From Solirubrobacterales bacterium (GTDB lineage: Bacteria > Actinomycetota > Thermoleophilia > Solirubrobacterales > Solirubrobacteraceae), in contig PKYB01000079.1 of NCBI GenBank assembly GCA_003133565.1, positions 1 through 32,135 of the forward strand: a stretch of DNA of 32,135 nucleotides. The letters are read 5' to 3'. A program made the position numbers and the translations under genes. Below the pieces are notes generated by a model. It searched no databases and had not been told where the DNA came from. It worked only from the letters and a program-made list of their open reading frames with translations. Shown piece by piece: positions 18,026 to 26,500 of the stretch (the stretch's first letter is position 1; each line of letters starts with the position of its first letter).

Positions 18026-19651
18026 ATGTGCGCCGCCGGCCCGCTGATCGATAGCTACGACGAGGTCTTTACCCCGGCGGGCACGCCGCGCGAACACGGC
18101 GAGCAGCTCGTCGCCGAGCTTGCGCGGCTGGGCAGCGAGCGCCTCGTCGCGGCAGGACAGTTGCGCGACGCGCTCTTCATGCGTCAGGGAATCACCTTCG
18201 ACCTGAGCAGCACCGAAGGCGCTGGAGCCGACCGACCATTTCCGCTCGACCTCGTGCCACGGATCATCCCGGCACAGGAGTGGCGTGAAATCAAGCGCGG
18301 GCTCGCACAACGGATCCGTGCGCTCAACCAGTTCGTCGCCGACGTCTACCACGAGCGCGAGATCGTCCGCGCCGGGATCATCCCGTGGACGCTGATCGCC
18401 AGTCGCTCGCACTTTGCCCGCGCGGCGCACGGCATCCGCCCGCCCGGCGGGATCTACTGCCACATCGCCGGTTGCGACCTCGTGCGCGACGACCACGGCA
18501 CGTGGAAGGTGCTCGAGGACAACGTGCGCACGCCGTCGGGCATCTCCTACATGCTCGAGAACCGCCTCGCGATGACGCGCCTGATTCCGTCGCTGTTCGC
18601 CTATTACCGGGTGCGCCCAATCGATCAGTATCCGGCGCTGCTGCTCGCCTCGCTGCGCGCCGTGGCGCCCGGCCCGGAGGGCGAGGCGACAGTCGTCGTC
18701 TGGACTCCGGGACCCGCCAACAGCGCCTACTTCGAGCACGCGTTTCTCGCTCGCCAGATGGGCGTCGAGCTGGTCGAAGCCTCCGACCTCGTCGTGCGCG
18801 ACGACGTCTGCTACATGCGCACCACCGACGGGCTCGCCCGTGTCAGTGCGATCTACCGCCGGCTCGATGACGCGTTTATCGATCCGCTCGAGTTCCGCCC
18901 CGATTCGCTGCTCGGGGTTCCCGGGCTGATTCGGGCCTACCGCGCGGGGACCGTGGCGATCGCCAACGCGATTGGCACCGGCGTCGCCGACGACAAAGCG
19001 ATCTACCTCTACGTGCCCGAGATGATCCGCTTCTACCTCGGCGAGGAGCCGCTGCTCGAGAACGTCACGACCTATCTGCTCGACGACCCCGAGCAGCTCG
19101 AGTTCGTGCTGTCGCGCATCAATGAGCTCGTCTTCAAGCCGACCGGTGAATCCGGCGGGCACGGCGTGGTCATCGGTCCGCACACGGACGAACAGCGCCT
19201 CGCCTCGCTTGCGGCCGCGGTCCGCAGCGACCCCTCACAGTGGGTCGCCCAGGAGATGGTGCGGCTCTCGACGGTGCCGACCGTGCAGCACGACGGCACG
19301 CTCGCCCCGCGCCATGTCGACCTGCGGCCGTTTGCGATCTACGGTGAGCAGATTCGCATCGTCCCCGGTGGACTTACGCGCGTCGCGCTCGAGGCCGGCA
19401 CGATGGTCGTCAACTCCTCGCGCGGAGGCGGCTCAAAGGACACCTGGGTGCTCGCCGACGACGACGAGTCTGTGACCTCCGAGCCTCCGATCCAGGTCCC
19501 GTTCCAGCCGCCCGCGCTGCCCGATCTGCGCTTGGGCTCCTGGACCGGCCAAGCGCAACAACAGCAGCAACAACACGACCAACACCGACACCAACACCAA
19601 CAACACCCACCGACGACCGCGAACACACCCCCCGGGCCGCTCCGCAGCTGA
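18026..19651 (+). CDS. Circularly permuted type-2 ATP-grasp protein
   Basis: 541 residues from ATG 18026. Hallmarks of the family (old names DUF404/DUF407): IDSYDEVFTPAGTPREH near the start, MRQGITFDL, FPLDLVPRIIPAQEW, VLEDNVRTPSGISYMLENR, VFKPTGESGGHGVVIGP and RHVDLRPFAIYG, with the ATP-grasp lysine/glutamate region in the permuted order. These enzymes are thought to form amide or peptide bonds using ATP; the product is unknown. The last ~45 residues are a Gln/His/Pro-rich low-complexity tail (from about 19555) not expected in the family. Its stop overlaps the next gene start by one base (TGATG). The open frame extends back to 17855 but that part lacks family similarity. Confidence 0.92.
   Translation: MCAAGPLIDSYDEVFTPAGTPREHGEQLVAELARLGSERLVAAGQLRDALFMRQGITFDLSSTEGAGADRPFPLDLVPRIIPAQEWREIKRGLAQRIRALNQFVADVYHEREIVRAGIIPWTLIASRSHFARAAHGIRPPGGIYCHIAGCDLVRDDHGTWKVLEDNVRTPSGISYMLENRLAMTRLIPSLFAYYRVRPIDQYPALLLASLRAVAPGPEGEATVVVWTPGPANSAYFEHAFLARQMGVELVEASDLVVRDDVCYMRTTDGLARVSAIYRRLDDAFIDPLEFRPDSLLGVPGLIRAYRAGTVAIANAIGTGVADDKAIYLYVPEMIRFYLGEEPLLENVTTYLLDDPEQLEFVLSRINELVFKPTGESGGHGVVIGPHTDEQRLASLAAAVRSDPSQWVAQEMVRLSTVPTVQHDGTLAPRHVDLRPFAIYGEQIRIVPGGLTRVALEAGTMVVNSSRGGGSKDTWVLADDDESVTSEPPIQVPFQPPALPDLRLGSWTGQAQQQQQQHDQHRHQHQQHPPTTANTPPGPLRS
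19555..19608 (+). repeat. CAA/CAC low-complexity tract
   Basis: A run of CAA, CAG, CAC and GAC codons encodes a Gln/His-rich segment at the C-terminus of the ATP-grasp protein. The tract is A/C-only for long stretches, unlike the surrounding sequence, and probably arose by slippage. Confidence 0.7.
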
Positions 19652-20670
19652 TGCTCGCGCGGATCGCCCACGAGCTCTTCTGGCTCGGTCGCAACGTGTC
19701 GCGCGCGGAGCACACCGCACGCCTGATCGACGGCGTGTTCCAGGCTGACATCCAGGGCTCCCACGACGATCCGGCGGGCGTGACGCTTTCCTGGGACGCG
19801 GTGCTCGCGATCATGGGCTCGACCGCGGCACTGCGCTACGCCGGCGAGGCGCGCGTCGCCACTTTCGACACGCGCGGCGACCACAGCCGCGCCTCGCGCG
19901 ATGAGACGGTTGCGCTGCTCAGCACCGATCACACCAACGTCAACTCGGTCGTCGCGAGCGTCGAGCGCGCGCGCCAGGGAGCAAGGACCGTACGCGACGT
20001 GATCAGCGCCGAGATGTGGGAGGCGATCAACGGCTTCCAGCTCGGCCTCGGCGAGGCGGCGGTCGGCGTCACGGGCTACGGCGGGCCGTACTCCTTTGTC
20101 GCCTACGTGAAAAGTCGCGCGGCGCTCTTCTGGGGCGTTGCCGCGCGGACGATGCTGCGCGACGAGGCCTACGCCTTTCTCGACGCGGGCGGCCGCTTCG
20201 AGGGCGCCGACATGGTTCTGCGGATGCTGCGCGTGGCGCTGCCCTCGACCGGCGAATCCCCCGACGAGCACGTCTTCTCGCTCCGTGACGGCCAGGCGCT
20301 CGCCCTACTGCAGGCGGTCGGCGGCCTCCAGGCCTACCGCCGCGCGTCGGTGAGCGCCCCGAGCGCCGCCGCGGTTTCGAGCTTCCTGCTCTTCACGCTG
20401 AGCTATCCCGACTCGGTCGCGGCGTCGATCAGCGCGGTCCGCGACGCCCTGCTGCTCGCCGACGCCTCTCCCCGCAGCTCGGACCCCGTGCTCCGCCTCT
20501 CGCGCGTCCTCGCCGATCTCGACTTCCGCGGTCGCGTCGGCGCCGACGCCAACCACGGCCTACTCGAGCTGTGCGAACTCGTCGGCCGCGAGCTGGCGCT
20601 CGCCGATGTCGACATCTCCGAGCGGTACTTTGGCGGCGTCGCCCCAGCCGAGCGCATGATGACCGCCTAA
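19651..20670 (+). CDS. Alpha-E domain protein (DUF403)
   Basis: 339 residues, almost all helical. The start MLARIAHELFWLGRNVSRAEHTARLID is the family signature, with the conserved W-EAINGF and FVAYVKSRAALFWGVAARTMLRDEAYAFL, and LGRFEGADM-like core. Alpha-E proteins occur in genomes next to circularly permuted ATP-grasp and transglutaminase genes, and are thought to be a structural or catalytic partner of the ligase. Coupling is direct: the ATG at 19651 shares its A with the upstream TGA. Seven bases separate its stop from the next gene. Confidence 0.93.
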   Translation: MLARIAHELFWLGRNVSRAEHTARLIDGVFQADIQGSHDDPAGVTLSWDAVLAIMGSTAALRYAGEARVATFDTRGDHSRASRDETVALLSTDHTNVNSVVASVERARQGARTVRDVISAEMWEAINGFQLGLGEAAVGVTGYGGPYSFVAYVKSRAALFWGVAARTMLRDEAYAFLDAGGRFEGADMVLRMLRVALPSTGESPDEHVFSLRDGQALALLQAVGGLQAYRRASVSAPSAAAVSSFLLFTLSYPDSVAASISAVRDALLLADASPRSSDPVLRLSRVLADLDFRGRVGADANHGLLELCELVGRELALADVDISERYFGGVAPAERMMTA

Positions 20671-20677
20671 CCGATCC

Positions 20678-21550
20678 GTGCACTTCTCGATCCACTACGT
20701 CACCGAGTACCGCTACGCCGCTCCGGTGAGCGACAACCTCAACGCGCTCCGCGTGCGCCCGGCGACGACCGCGCACCAGCGCTGCGACGAGTTTCACGTC
20801 CGCGTTGACCCCGAGACCCGCCTCGGCCGGCACAGCGACTACTTCGGCACCGAGGTGATCGAGTTCGGCATCTCGCGACCGCACAGCGAGTTGACGATCG
20901 ACGTGCGCGCTCGCGTGGTGACCTCCGAGCCGCCCGAGCCGCCCGACCCCGACTGGGACGCGCTCAGCTCGCCGGCCTACCTCGAGGCGGCGGGCGAGTA
21001 CCTGCTCGCCAGCATTCCCCTGCCGCCGCTCGGGTCGCTCGACGAGTTTGAGTCGATCGTGCAGGCGTCCTCGCCCCTGCAGTCGGCGCTCGCTCTGTGT
21101 GAGGCTATCCCGACGCGCTTCGCCTACCGCCGCGGCATCACCTACGTCGGTTCGACCGTCGCCGACCTACTCGACATCGGCGCCGGGGTTTGCCAGGACT
21201 TCGTCCACTTGGCGCTTATCCTGCTGCGCCGCAGCGGGATCGCCTCGCGCTACGTCTCCGGATACCTCTTCGCGGCGGCGAGCGACGGCAGCGATGACTC
21301 GGTCGAGGTCGACACCCATGCCTGGCTCGAAGTCCTGCTGCCCGGTGGTGGCGGCCGCGGCGAGCCGATCTGGGTCGGCCTCGATCCGACCAACCGCACC
21401 GCCACCGGCGAGCGCTACGTCAAGATCGGCCACGGTCGCCACTACGACGACGTGCCACCGATCAAGGGCGTCTACCGCGGCGGCCGCGCGCAGCTCTCGG
21501 CGCGCGTCCTGATGACGCGGCTCGATCCGCAAACGACCGCGCGGGCGTAG
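20678..21550 (+). CDS. Transglutaminase-like cysteine protease
   Basis: 290 residues from GTG 20678. The N-terminal beta domain (HYVTEYRYAAPVSDNLNALR) is that of bacterial transglutaminase-like proteins. The catalytic triad is visible: C172 (GAGVCQDFVHL), H214 (VDTHAWLEV) and D236 (GLDPTNR). No signal peptide, so cytoplasmic. As the third gene of the ATP-grasp/alpha-E operon it probably cleaves or edits the product of the ligase. Ends near GVYRGGRAQLSARVLM, typical of the family. Confidence 0.93.
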   Translation: MHFSIHYVTEYRYAAPVSDNLNALRVRPATTAHQRCDEFHVRVDPETRLGRHSDYFGTEVIEFGISRPHSELTIDVRARVVTSEPPEPPDPDWDALSSPAYLEAAGEYLLASIPLPPLGSLDEFESIVQASSPLQSALALCEAIPTRFAYRRGITYVGSTVADLLDIGAGVCQDFVHLALILLRRSGIASRYVSGYLFAAASDGSDDSVEVDTHAWLEVLLPGGGGRGEPIWVGLDPTNRTATGERYVKIGHGRHYDDVPPIKGVYRGGRAQLSARVLMTRLDPQTTARA

Positions 21551-21643
21551 CCTGCCGCGAACGCCGATCAGCGTGCCAAGCTCCGAGCGAGCGCCAGCCG
21601 GCCGCTGAAGCTCGCGAACAGGCCGATCCCCGACAACGCAACA

Positions 21644-22861
21644 GTGGCCGCCCAGCCGCAGCCGCAACCCGTCGCGCCGCCGCGCTGGGCCGATGCGATC
21701 GTGCTGATGATCTGCCAGAGCTCGCAATCGCTCGTGATCGGCGGCGTCGCGCTGTTCCTGCCGCTGATCCGTCGCGATCTGCACATCAGCTTCGCCCAGG
21801 CCGGCACGCTGGATGCCACCTCGACGCTCGTCTACGCCGCGATGCAGATCCCCTCGGGCCTGATCGCGGACCGCGTCGGCCCACGCCGTCTGTTCATCCT
21901 AGGACTCGTCGGCGTCGACCTGCTCGCGATCTCGTTCTCGCTCCAGCGCGAGTACATCGGCCTCGTCGCCAACCAGGCCCTGACGGGCTTCTTCCGCGCG
22001 CTGATCTTTGCTCCCGGCCTGCTGCTGATGAGCCGCCTGTTCCCGCCGGCGCGCCGCGCAACGGCGATGGGGCTCTACCTCGCAGGCGGCGTCTCTTCGA
22101 GCATCTTCCTCAACCTGCTCGGCCCGGTGCTCGTTGGCCCGCTCGGCTGGCGCGGCAACTTCGCGCTGTTCTCAGCCCTCGGCCTGATCGCCCTCGGCGT
22201 GTTCGTCTGGCGGGGCGAACCGCCCGGGTCCCGTCCAGCCGTGCGACTGCACGTCCCGCTGAGCGAGGCGCGCCGGCTGTTGCGTAGCCGCGCGATGTGG
22301 CTGATCGCGGCGATCCAGTATGTGCGCCTGGCCGTTGTCTTCGGCATCAACGTCTGGCTCCCGACCTACGTCGTCGTGCAGCGCCACTACTCGCTGACCG
22401 TCGCCGGGTTGCTGGTCGCCCTCGGCGCCGCGATCACCGCACCGTCGAACCTCATCGGCGGCTTCATCGCCGACCGCCTGGGCCGCCCGCTCGTCGTCGT
22501 CGGCGGATCGCTCGTGGTACTCGCCTTCAACCTGCTGCTGTTCGCCGAGTCCCACACGCTGGTGACGCTGCTGATCGCGGTCGTCATCAACGCGACGTTC
22601 TCCCAGCTCTACTTCGGGCCGCTCTTCGCGATCCCGCTCGAGATGTTCGGCATGCGCAACGCCGGCTTCACGACCGGCTTCGGCAACGCCTTCGCAAACC
22701 TCGGCGCGTTCACTTTCATCTATACGCTCGGCGCCGTCCGCGACGCCACAGGCTCGTTCACGGCGGGCTTCGACGCGATCGCCGTGGCCTGCACGCTCGG
22801 CGCGCTCTGCGCGCTCGCGCTCGGCCGCGAGCGGCGGCGATTGGCCGCCGGCGGACCCTAG
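21644..22861 (+). CDS. MFS transporter
   Basis: 405 residues from GTG 21644 with about 12 membrane helices and a short Gln/Pro-rich head. Signature loops are GLIADRVGPRRLFI after helix 2 and GGFIADRLGRPLVVVG in the second half, placing it among general MFS permeases (nitrate/nitrite or organic-anion type are possible). The substrate is unknown. It follows the transglutaminase gene after 93 bases in the same direction, so it may or may not belong to that operon. Confidence 0.85.
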   Translation: MAAQPQPQPVAPPRWADAIVLMICQSSQSLVIGGVALFLPLIRRDLHISFAQAGTLDATSTLVYAAMQIPSGLIADRVGPRRLFILGLVGVDLLAISFSLQREYIGLVANQALTGFFRALIFAPGLLLMSRLFPPARRATAMGLYLAGGVSSSIFLNLLGPVLVGPLGWRGNFALFSALGLIALGVFVWRGEPPGSRPAVRLHVPLSEARRLLRSRAMWLIAAIQYVRLAVVFGINVWLPTYVVVQRHYSLTVAGLLVALGAAITAPSNLIGGFIADRLGRPLVVVGGSLVVLAFNLLLFAESHTLVTLLIAVVINATFSQLYFGPLFAIPLEMFGMRNAGFTTGFGNAFANLGAFTFIYTLGAVRDATGSFTAGFDAIAVACTLGALCALALGRERRRLAAGGP

Positions 22862-22969
22862 CCCGCGTGTCGCCTGCGCACCAGGATTTGGGGTGTCTGC
22901 GCGGCGCGCAAGCGCGCACTTCACGACCAACCGCCGAGGGTCGCTGCAGGACCGGCTAGCGTTTCGCCG

Positions 22970-24388
22970 ATGCGCACCCGCTCGCTTCTCGTGCCCGCCG
23001 CCAGCGCCCTCATCCTCACGATCGCGCTGCTCGTCGCGACCGCCCCCGGGGCGAGCGCGCAGGGCTGGACGGCGCCGGCCACCCTTTCGACCTGCGGTCC
23101 GGCGACGGCGCCGAAGGTCGCGTTCGCCTTCAAGAGCCCCCTCCAGCGCGTGCGCGACGGGGCGATCGTCTGGCTCGGCCTGTCGCCGAGCTGCACCGAT
23201 GTCGGCACCGGCAAGACGAGCATCGACATCGCCGCGCTCGGAAGCGACGACCTGCCCGGCGCCCCGAGCGAGTTCACCGCCGGCAAGGCCGCCGACGTCG
23301 GTCTTCTCGCTCCGCTGAGCACGACGATCACCGCGCGCGGCAAGATCGTCGTGATCGCCGGCTCGAGCGCCGTCTCGACGCTGGGCAGCCCGGCCGGCGT
23401 GTTCGGCGAGGGCTACGCGACCGGGACGGTCGGCTCGCTCAAGCCCGTCGCCGGCCCGGCCGACCTCGTCGCGACGGCCACCGGCGTAATCGGCGATTCC
23501 GACATCGCCAGCGTGATCGTGACGGCGCGCGGCCAGCACTTTATCCTCCTGCGCGCGCAGCGCCACCACGCCTACGCCTTCGCCGCGCCCTACGCCCTGC
23601 CGACCGGCTCGGGCCCGATCACCGCGCTCGCCCTCGGCATGGACTACCGCGCCGACACGATCGTCGTCTGGGCCCAGGACGGCGAGATCTGGGCGCGCTG
23701 GGTCAGCAACGTCGGCGCGCTCGCACCAAAGCAGCTGCTCGGCCCGAGCGGCTACGCGCCGCAGATCGCCGCTGTCTTGAGCGACGACAACCGCTCATTC
23801 GTGATCTGGTCCGACGAGCCGGCGCCCGGGGTCGCCGGCCTGACCCGGATCTATCTCGACCACTCGGCGACGGGGCCGATCTTCCACGGCGCGAGCGTGC
23901 TCTCGGCCTACAGCGAGCCCTCCGACGTGCGCCTGACGCCCGACGCGGTGGAGCTCGTGCGCCTCTCCGGCGAGGGCGTCGTCGCCCTCTGGCCGGCGCT
24001 CCTCGACGACTTCTACGTCGTCGACGCGGGGAGCGTCGACTCGCCGCAGCTGAGTAACCCGTCGGTCCTCTCAGGGCCCTCCGAGGACGTCCGCCTCGGC
24101 GCCGCCGCGGCCGGCCGGCGCAACGACCTCGCCGTCCTTGTCGAGGTCGCACCGCGACTCGCGAACGGCTGGGATGCCACCCAGCAGCAGATCCTCGCGA
24201 CGCGCAGCAATCAGACCCCCGGCCCCGGTCTCGGCTTCGCCCCGCTCGCGCCGCTCACCCCCCCGGGTACCAACTCCGATCCCTCGATCGCCGTCGACCC
24301 CGACAGCGACGTCGCCGTCGCCGCCTGGCAGAGCGCGCTCTTTGGCGTCCCTTCGGTGCAGTGGTCCGACGACGCGCCCGGCGGCTAG
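22970..24388 (+). CDS. Secreted protein, possible beta-propeller
   Basis: 472 residues. A clear signal peptide (MRTRSLLVPAASALILTIALL, cleavage after ASA near residue 30) directs it out of the cell. The mature part repeats strand-rich units with DIASVIVTARGQHFILLRA, DTIVVWAQDGEIWARWVS, RSFVIWSDEP and DVAVAAWQSALFG, each containing a V-W or A-W strand. Such recurring strands suggest a beta-propeller or similar fold. Only a few cysteines are present. No catalytic motif is recognised; I recall such proteins from Thermoleophilia genomes but cannot name a function. Confidence 0.65.
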   Translation: MRTRSLLVPAASALILTIALLVATAPGASAQGWTAPATLSTCGPATAPKVAFAFKSPLQRVRDGAIVWLGLSPSCTDVGTGKTSIDIAALGSDDLPGAPSEFTAGKAADVGLLAPLSTTITARGKIVVIAGSSAVSTLGSPAGVFGEGYATGTVGSLKPVAGPADLVATATGVIGDSDIASVIVTARGQHFILLRAQRHHAYAFAAPYALPTGSGPITALALGMDYRADTIVVWAQDGEIWARWVSNVGALAPKQLLGPSGYAPQIAAVLSDDNRSFVIWSDEPAPGVAGLTRIYLDHSATGPIFHGASVLSAYSEPSDVRLTPDAVELVRLSGEGVVALWPALLDDFYVVDAGSVDSPQLSNPSVLSGPSEDVRLGAAAAGRRNDLAVLVEVAPRLANGWDATQQQILATRSNQTPGPGLGFAPLAPLTPPGTNSDPSIAVDPDSDVAVAAWQSALFGVPSVQWSDDAPGG

Positions 24389-24424
24389 CGGGTTTGGCCG
24401 GAGCCATCGAGTAGCCTTGCCGTC

Positions 24425-25612
24425 GTGCAAATCGTCGTGGTCGGCGGCGGCATCCTCGGCGTCGCCGCGGCGCGGCTCCTGGCCCGCGAACACGGCGGCG
24501 ACGGCGTCCTGCTGCTCGAGAAGGAGCCGGAGCTCGCTCGCCACCAGACCGGCCACAACAGCGGCGTCGTGCACGCCGGGCTCTACTACCGACCGGGATC
24601 GCTGAAGGCGCGCCTGTGCCGGCGCGGCGGCGAGCTGCTGCGGACCTTCTGCGCCGAGCAGTCCATCGCAGTCGCGGCTTGCGGCAAGGTCGTGCTCGCC
24701 CACGACGCGAGCGAGCTCGAGCGTCTGCGCCGGCTCGAAGAGCGCGCCAGCGCGAACGAGGTGCCCGGTCTGCGCTGGCTCGATCAGGCCGCGCTCCACG
24801 ACATCGAGCCGCACGTCGCCGGCATCGCTGCGCTCCACTCGCCGTCGAGCGCACTCGTCGACTTCGGCGCGGTCACCGACGCGCTCGCCGCGCAGCTCCG
24901 AAGCCTCGGCGGTGAGATCCGCACCACCTCCGAGGTGACCGCGATCCACCCGAGCGCCGCCGGCGCGACTGTCGAGTTGCGCGGCGGCGAGCGGCTGCAA
25001 GCCGACCGCGTGCTCGTTTGCGCGGGCCTCCAGGCCGACCGCCTCGCGCGAGCCTCCGGTGGCGCCGCCGACCCCCGCATCGTGCCTTTCCGCGGCGAGT
25101 ACTGGAAGCTCCGGCCCGAGCGCGGCGACCTCGTGCGCGGCCTGATCTACTCCGTCCCCGATCCCTCGCTGCCGTTCCTCGGTGTGCACTTCGGGCGCCG
25201 GACCAACGGCGAGGTGTGGATCGGGCCAAACGCCGTCCTCGCGCTCGCCCGCGAGGGCTACAGCCGCTTCACGCTATCCCCCCGCGACGTCGCCGATACG
25301 CTCGCCTGGCCGGGAACCTGGCGCATGATGGCTCGCCACTGGCGCGTCGGCGCCAAGGAGCTCCACCGCAGCTTTTCCAAGCGCTCCTTCCTCGCCACCG
25401 CGCGCCGCCACCTCCCCGAGCTGCGCTCCGCCGACCTGCAGCGAGCAGGCGCGGGCGTCCGCGCCCAGGCGCTCGATCGCGACGGCGCGCTGCTCGACGA
25501 CTTCGCCATCGCCACGAGCGGCCGCGTGGTCTGGGTTCGTAACGCCCCCTCGCCCGCCGCAACCAGCTCGCTGGCGATCGCCGAGGAGCTCTGCACGCGG
25601 CTGCTCCTCTGA
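24425..25612 (+). CDS. lhgO: L-2-hydroxyglutarate oxidase
   Basis: 395 residues from GTG 24425. FAD-binding GGGILG at the N-terminus (residues 7-12) is followed by LEKEPELARHQTGHNSGVVHAGLYY, PGSLKARLCRRG and PFRGEYWKL, all typical of LhgO (YgaF). The C-terminal FLGVHFGRRTNGEVWIGPNAVLAL and NAPSPAATSSLAIAEEL complete the family pattern. The enzyme oxidises L-2-hydroxyglutarate to 2-oxoglutarate, passing electrons to the membrane quinone pool, and repairs a by-product of central metabolism. It starts 36 bases after the secreted protein gene and is convergent with the rhomboid-like gene. Confidence 0.92.
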   Translation: MQIVVVGGGILGVAAARLLAREHGGDGVLLLEKEPELARHQTGHNSGVVHAGLYYRPGSLKARLCRRGGELLRTFCAEQSIAVAACGKVVLAHDASELERLRRLEERASANEVPGLRWLDQAALHDIEPHVAGIAALHSPSSALVDFGAVTDALAAQLRSLGGEIRTTSEVTAIHPSAAGATVELRGGERLQADRVLVCAGLQADRLARASGGAADPRIVPFRGEYWKLRPERGDLVRGLIYSVPDPSLPFLGVHFGRRTNGEVWIGPNAVLALAREGYSRFTLSPRDVADTLAWPGTWRMMARHWRVGAKELHRSFSKRSFLATARRHLPELRSADLQRAGAGVRAQALDRDGALLDDFAIATSGRVVWVRNAPSPAATSSLAIAEELCTRLLL

Positions 25613-25669
25613 GCTCCCTCCCGAGCCACGGCCGCTCGCCGCCGCGCAACGCTCGCGACAGAGCCTGAG

Positions 25670-26458
25670 CTACTCACTCGGCCCGACGGTGGCCAGCTCG
25701 CCCGAGCGACGGCGCGCAAACGCACGGACCGCCAGCAGGCCGAAAGCGAAGCCACCGACGTAGGTGCCGTACGCGATGCCTGCGCCGGCGCCAAACGCGC
25801 TCGCCGCTCCGAGCAGGCCCAGCACCGCGTCGAAGATGAACCACAGCGCGAGCATCGTCCACGCCGGAACCTCGACGATCGTGAAGAAGAAGGGGAGGAG
25901 CACGACGCTGAGGATCCGTCCGCGCGGGTAGAGCACGACGTAGGCGCCGAGCACCGCCGCGATCGCCGCGCCGGCGCCAAGCACCGGATCGACGGAGTCT
26001 GGCGCGAGCACGATCGCCACGGCCAGCGCCGCGAGCCCGCCGAGCACGTAGAAGCAGACGAAGCGAACGCGACCGATCGCGTCCTCGACGCTCGTCCCGA
26101 AGACCGCCAGGAAGATCATGTTGAGAAGGAGTTGCAGGACGTTGACGTGCAGGAAGATCGCCGTGAAAGCCGTCAGCCAGGTCGCGGGCTGCGGGCGCGC
26201 TGTGCCGGCCACGCCGGCTTGCCCGCTACACAGCACGCTCTGCCCGAGCCCGCTGAGGCCGAGGTCGCAGTGCTGGCCGTAGTGGGTGAACTCGTACGGG
26301 ATCGCGCCATAGCGCACCAGCGTCTCGTCCGTCGGTCCGCCGATGAGCGAGCCGCCGTGGGCGCTCGCGATCAGATAGGCGACCACGTTCGCAACAATCA
26401 GCGCGATCGTGACGATCGGCACGTGCGCGAGCCGGACGTTGTCCTTGAGCGGGATCAC
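25670..26458 (-). CDS. Rhomboid-family membrane protein, catalytic residues lost
   Basis: 262 residues with about six membrane helices. The start MIPLKDNVRLAHVPIVTIALI and the segment WLTAFTAIFLHVNVLQLLLNM, GTSVEDAIGRVRFVCFY follow bacterial rhomboid proteases closely. The active-site motif GASGAI, however, reads GAGAAI (161-166, Ser replaced by Gly163). The catalytic His of AHIGG is a Tyr (Y233 in TYVGG), and the oxyanion-side His of the HLxxN motif is Gln109 (N113 kept). It is therefore probably a pseudoprotease that binds rather than cuts membrane proteins. It lies 42 bases after lipA on the same strand, possibly in that operon. Confidence 0.85.
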   Translation of the reverse strand: MIPLKDNVRLAHVPIVTIALIVANVVAYLIASAHGGSLIGGPTDETLVRYGAIPYEFTHYGQHCDLGLSGLGQSVLCSGQAGVAGTARPQPATWLTAFTAIFLHVNVLQLLLNMIFLAVFGTSVEDAIGRVRFVCFYVLGGLAALAVAIVLAPDSVDPVLGAGAAIAAVLGAYVVLYPRGRILSVVLLPFFFTIVEVPAWTMLALWFIFDAVLGLLGAASAFGAGAGIAYGTYVGGFAFGLLAVRAFARRRSGELATVGPSE

Positions 26459-26500
26459 CGGCTCGCCTGTGCGCGCTCAGCGCCGACGCTCAGCGCCGAG

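Noticed and set aside
17924-19183. 419-codon minus-strand frame opposite the ATP-grasp gene
   Set aside because: Mirror of the strongly supported plus-strand gene; composition typical of an antisense frame.
22172-23569. 465-codon minus-strand frame across the MFS and secreted protein genes
   Set aside because: Runs across two supported genes and their gap; low-complexity Arg/Ala/Glu translation.
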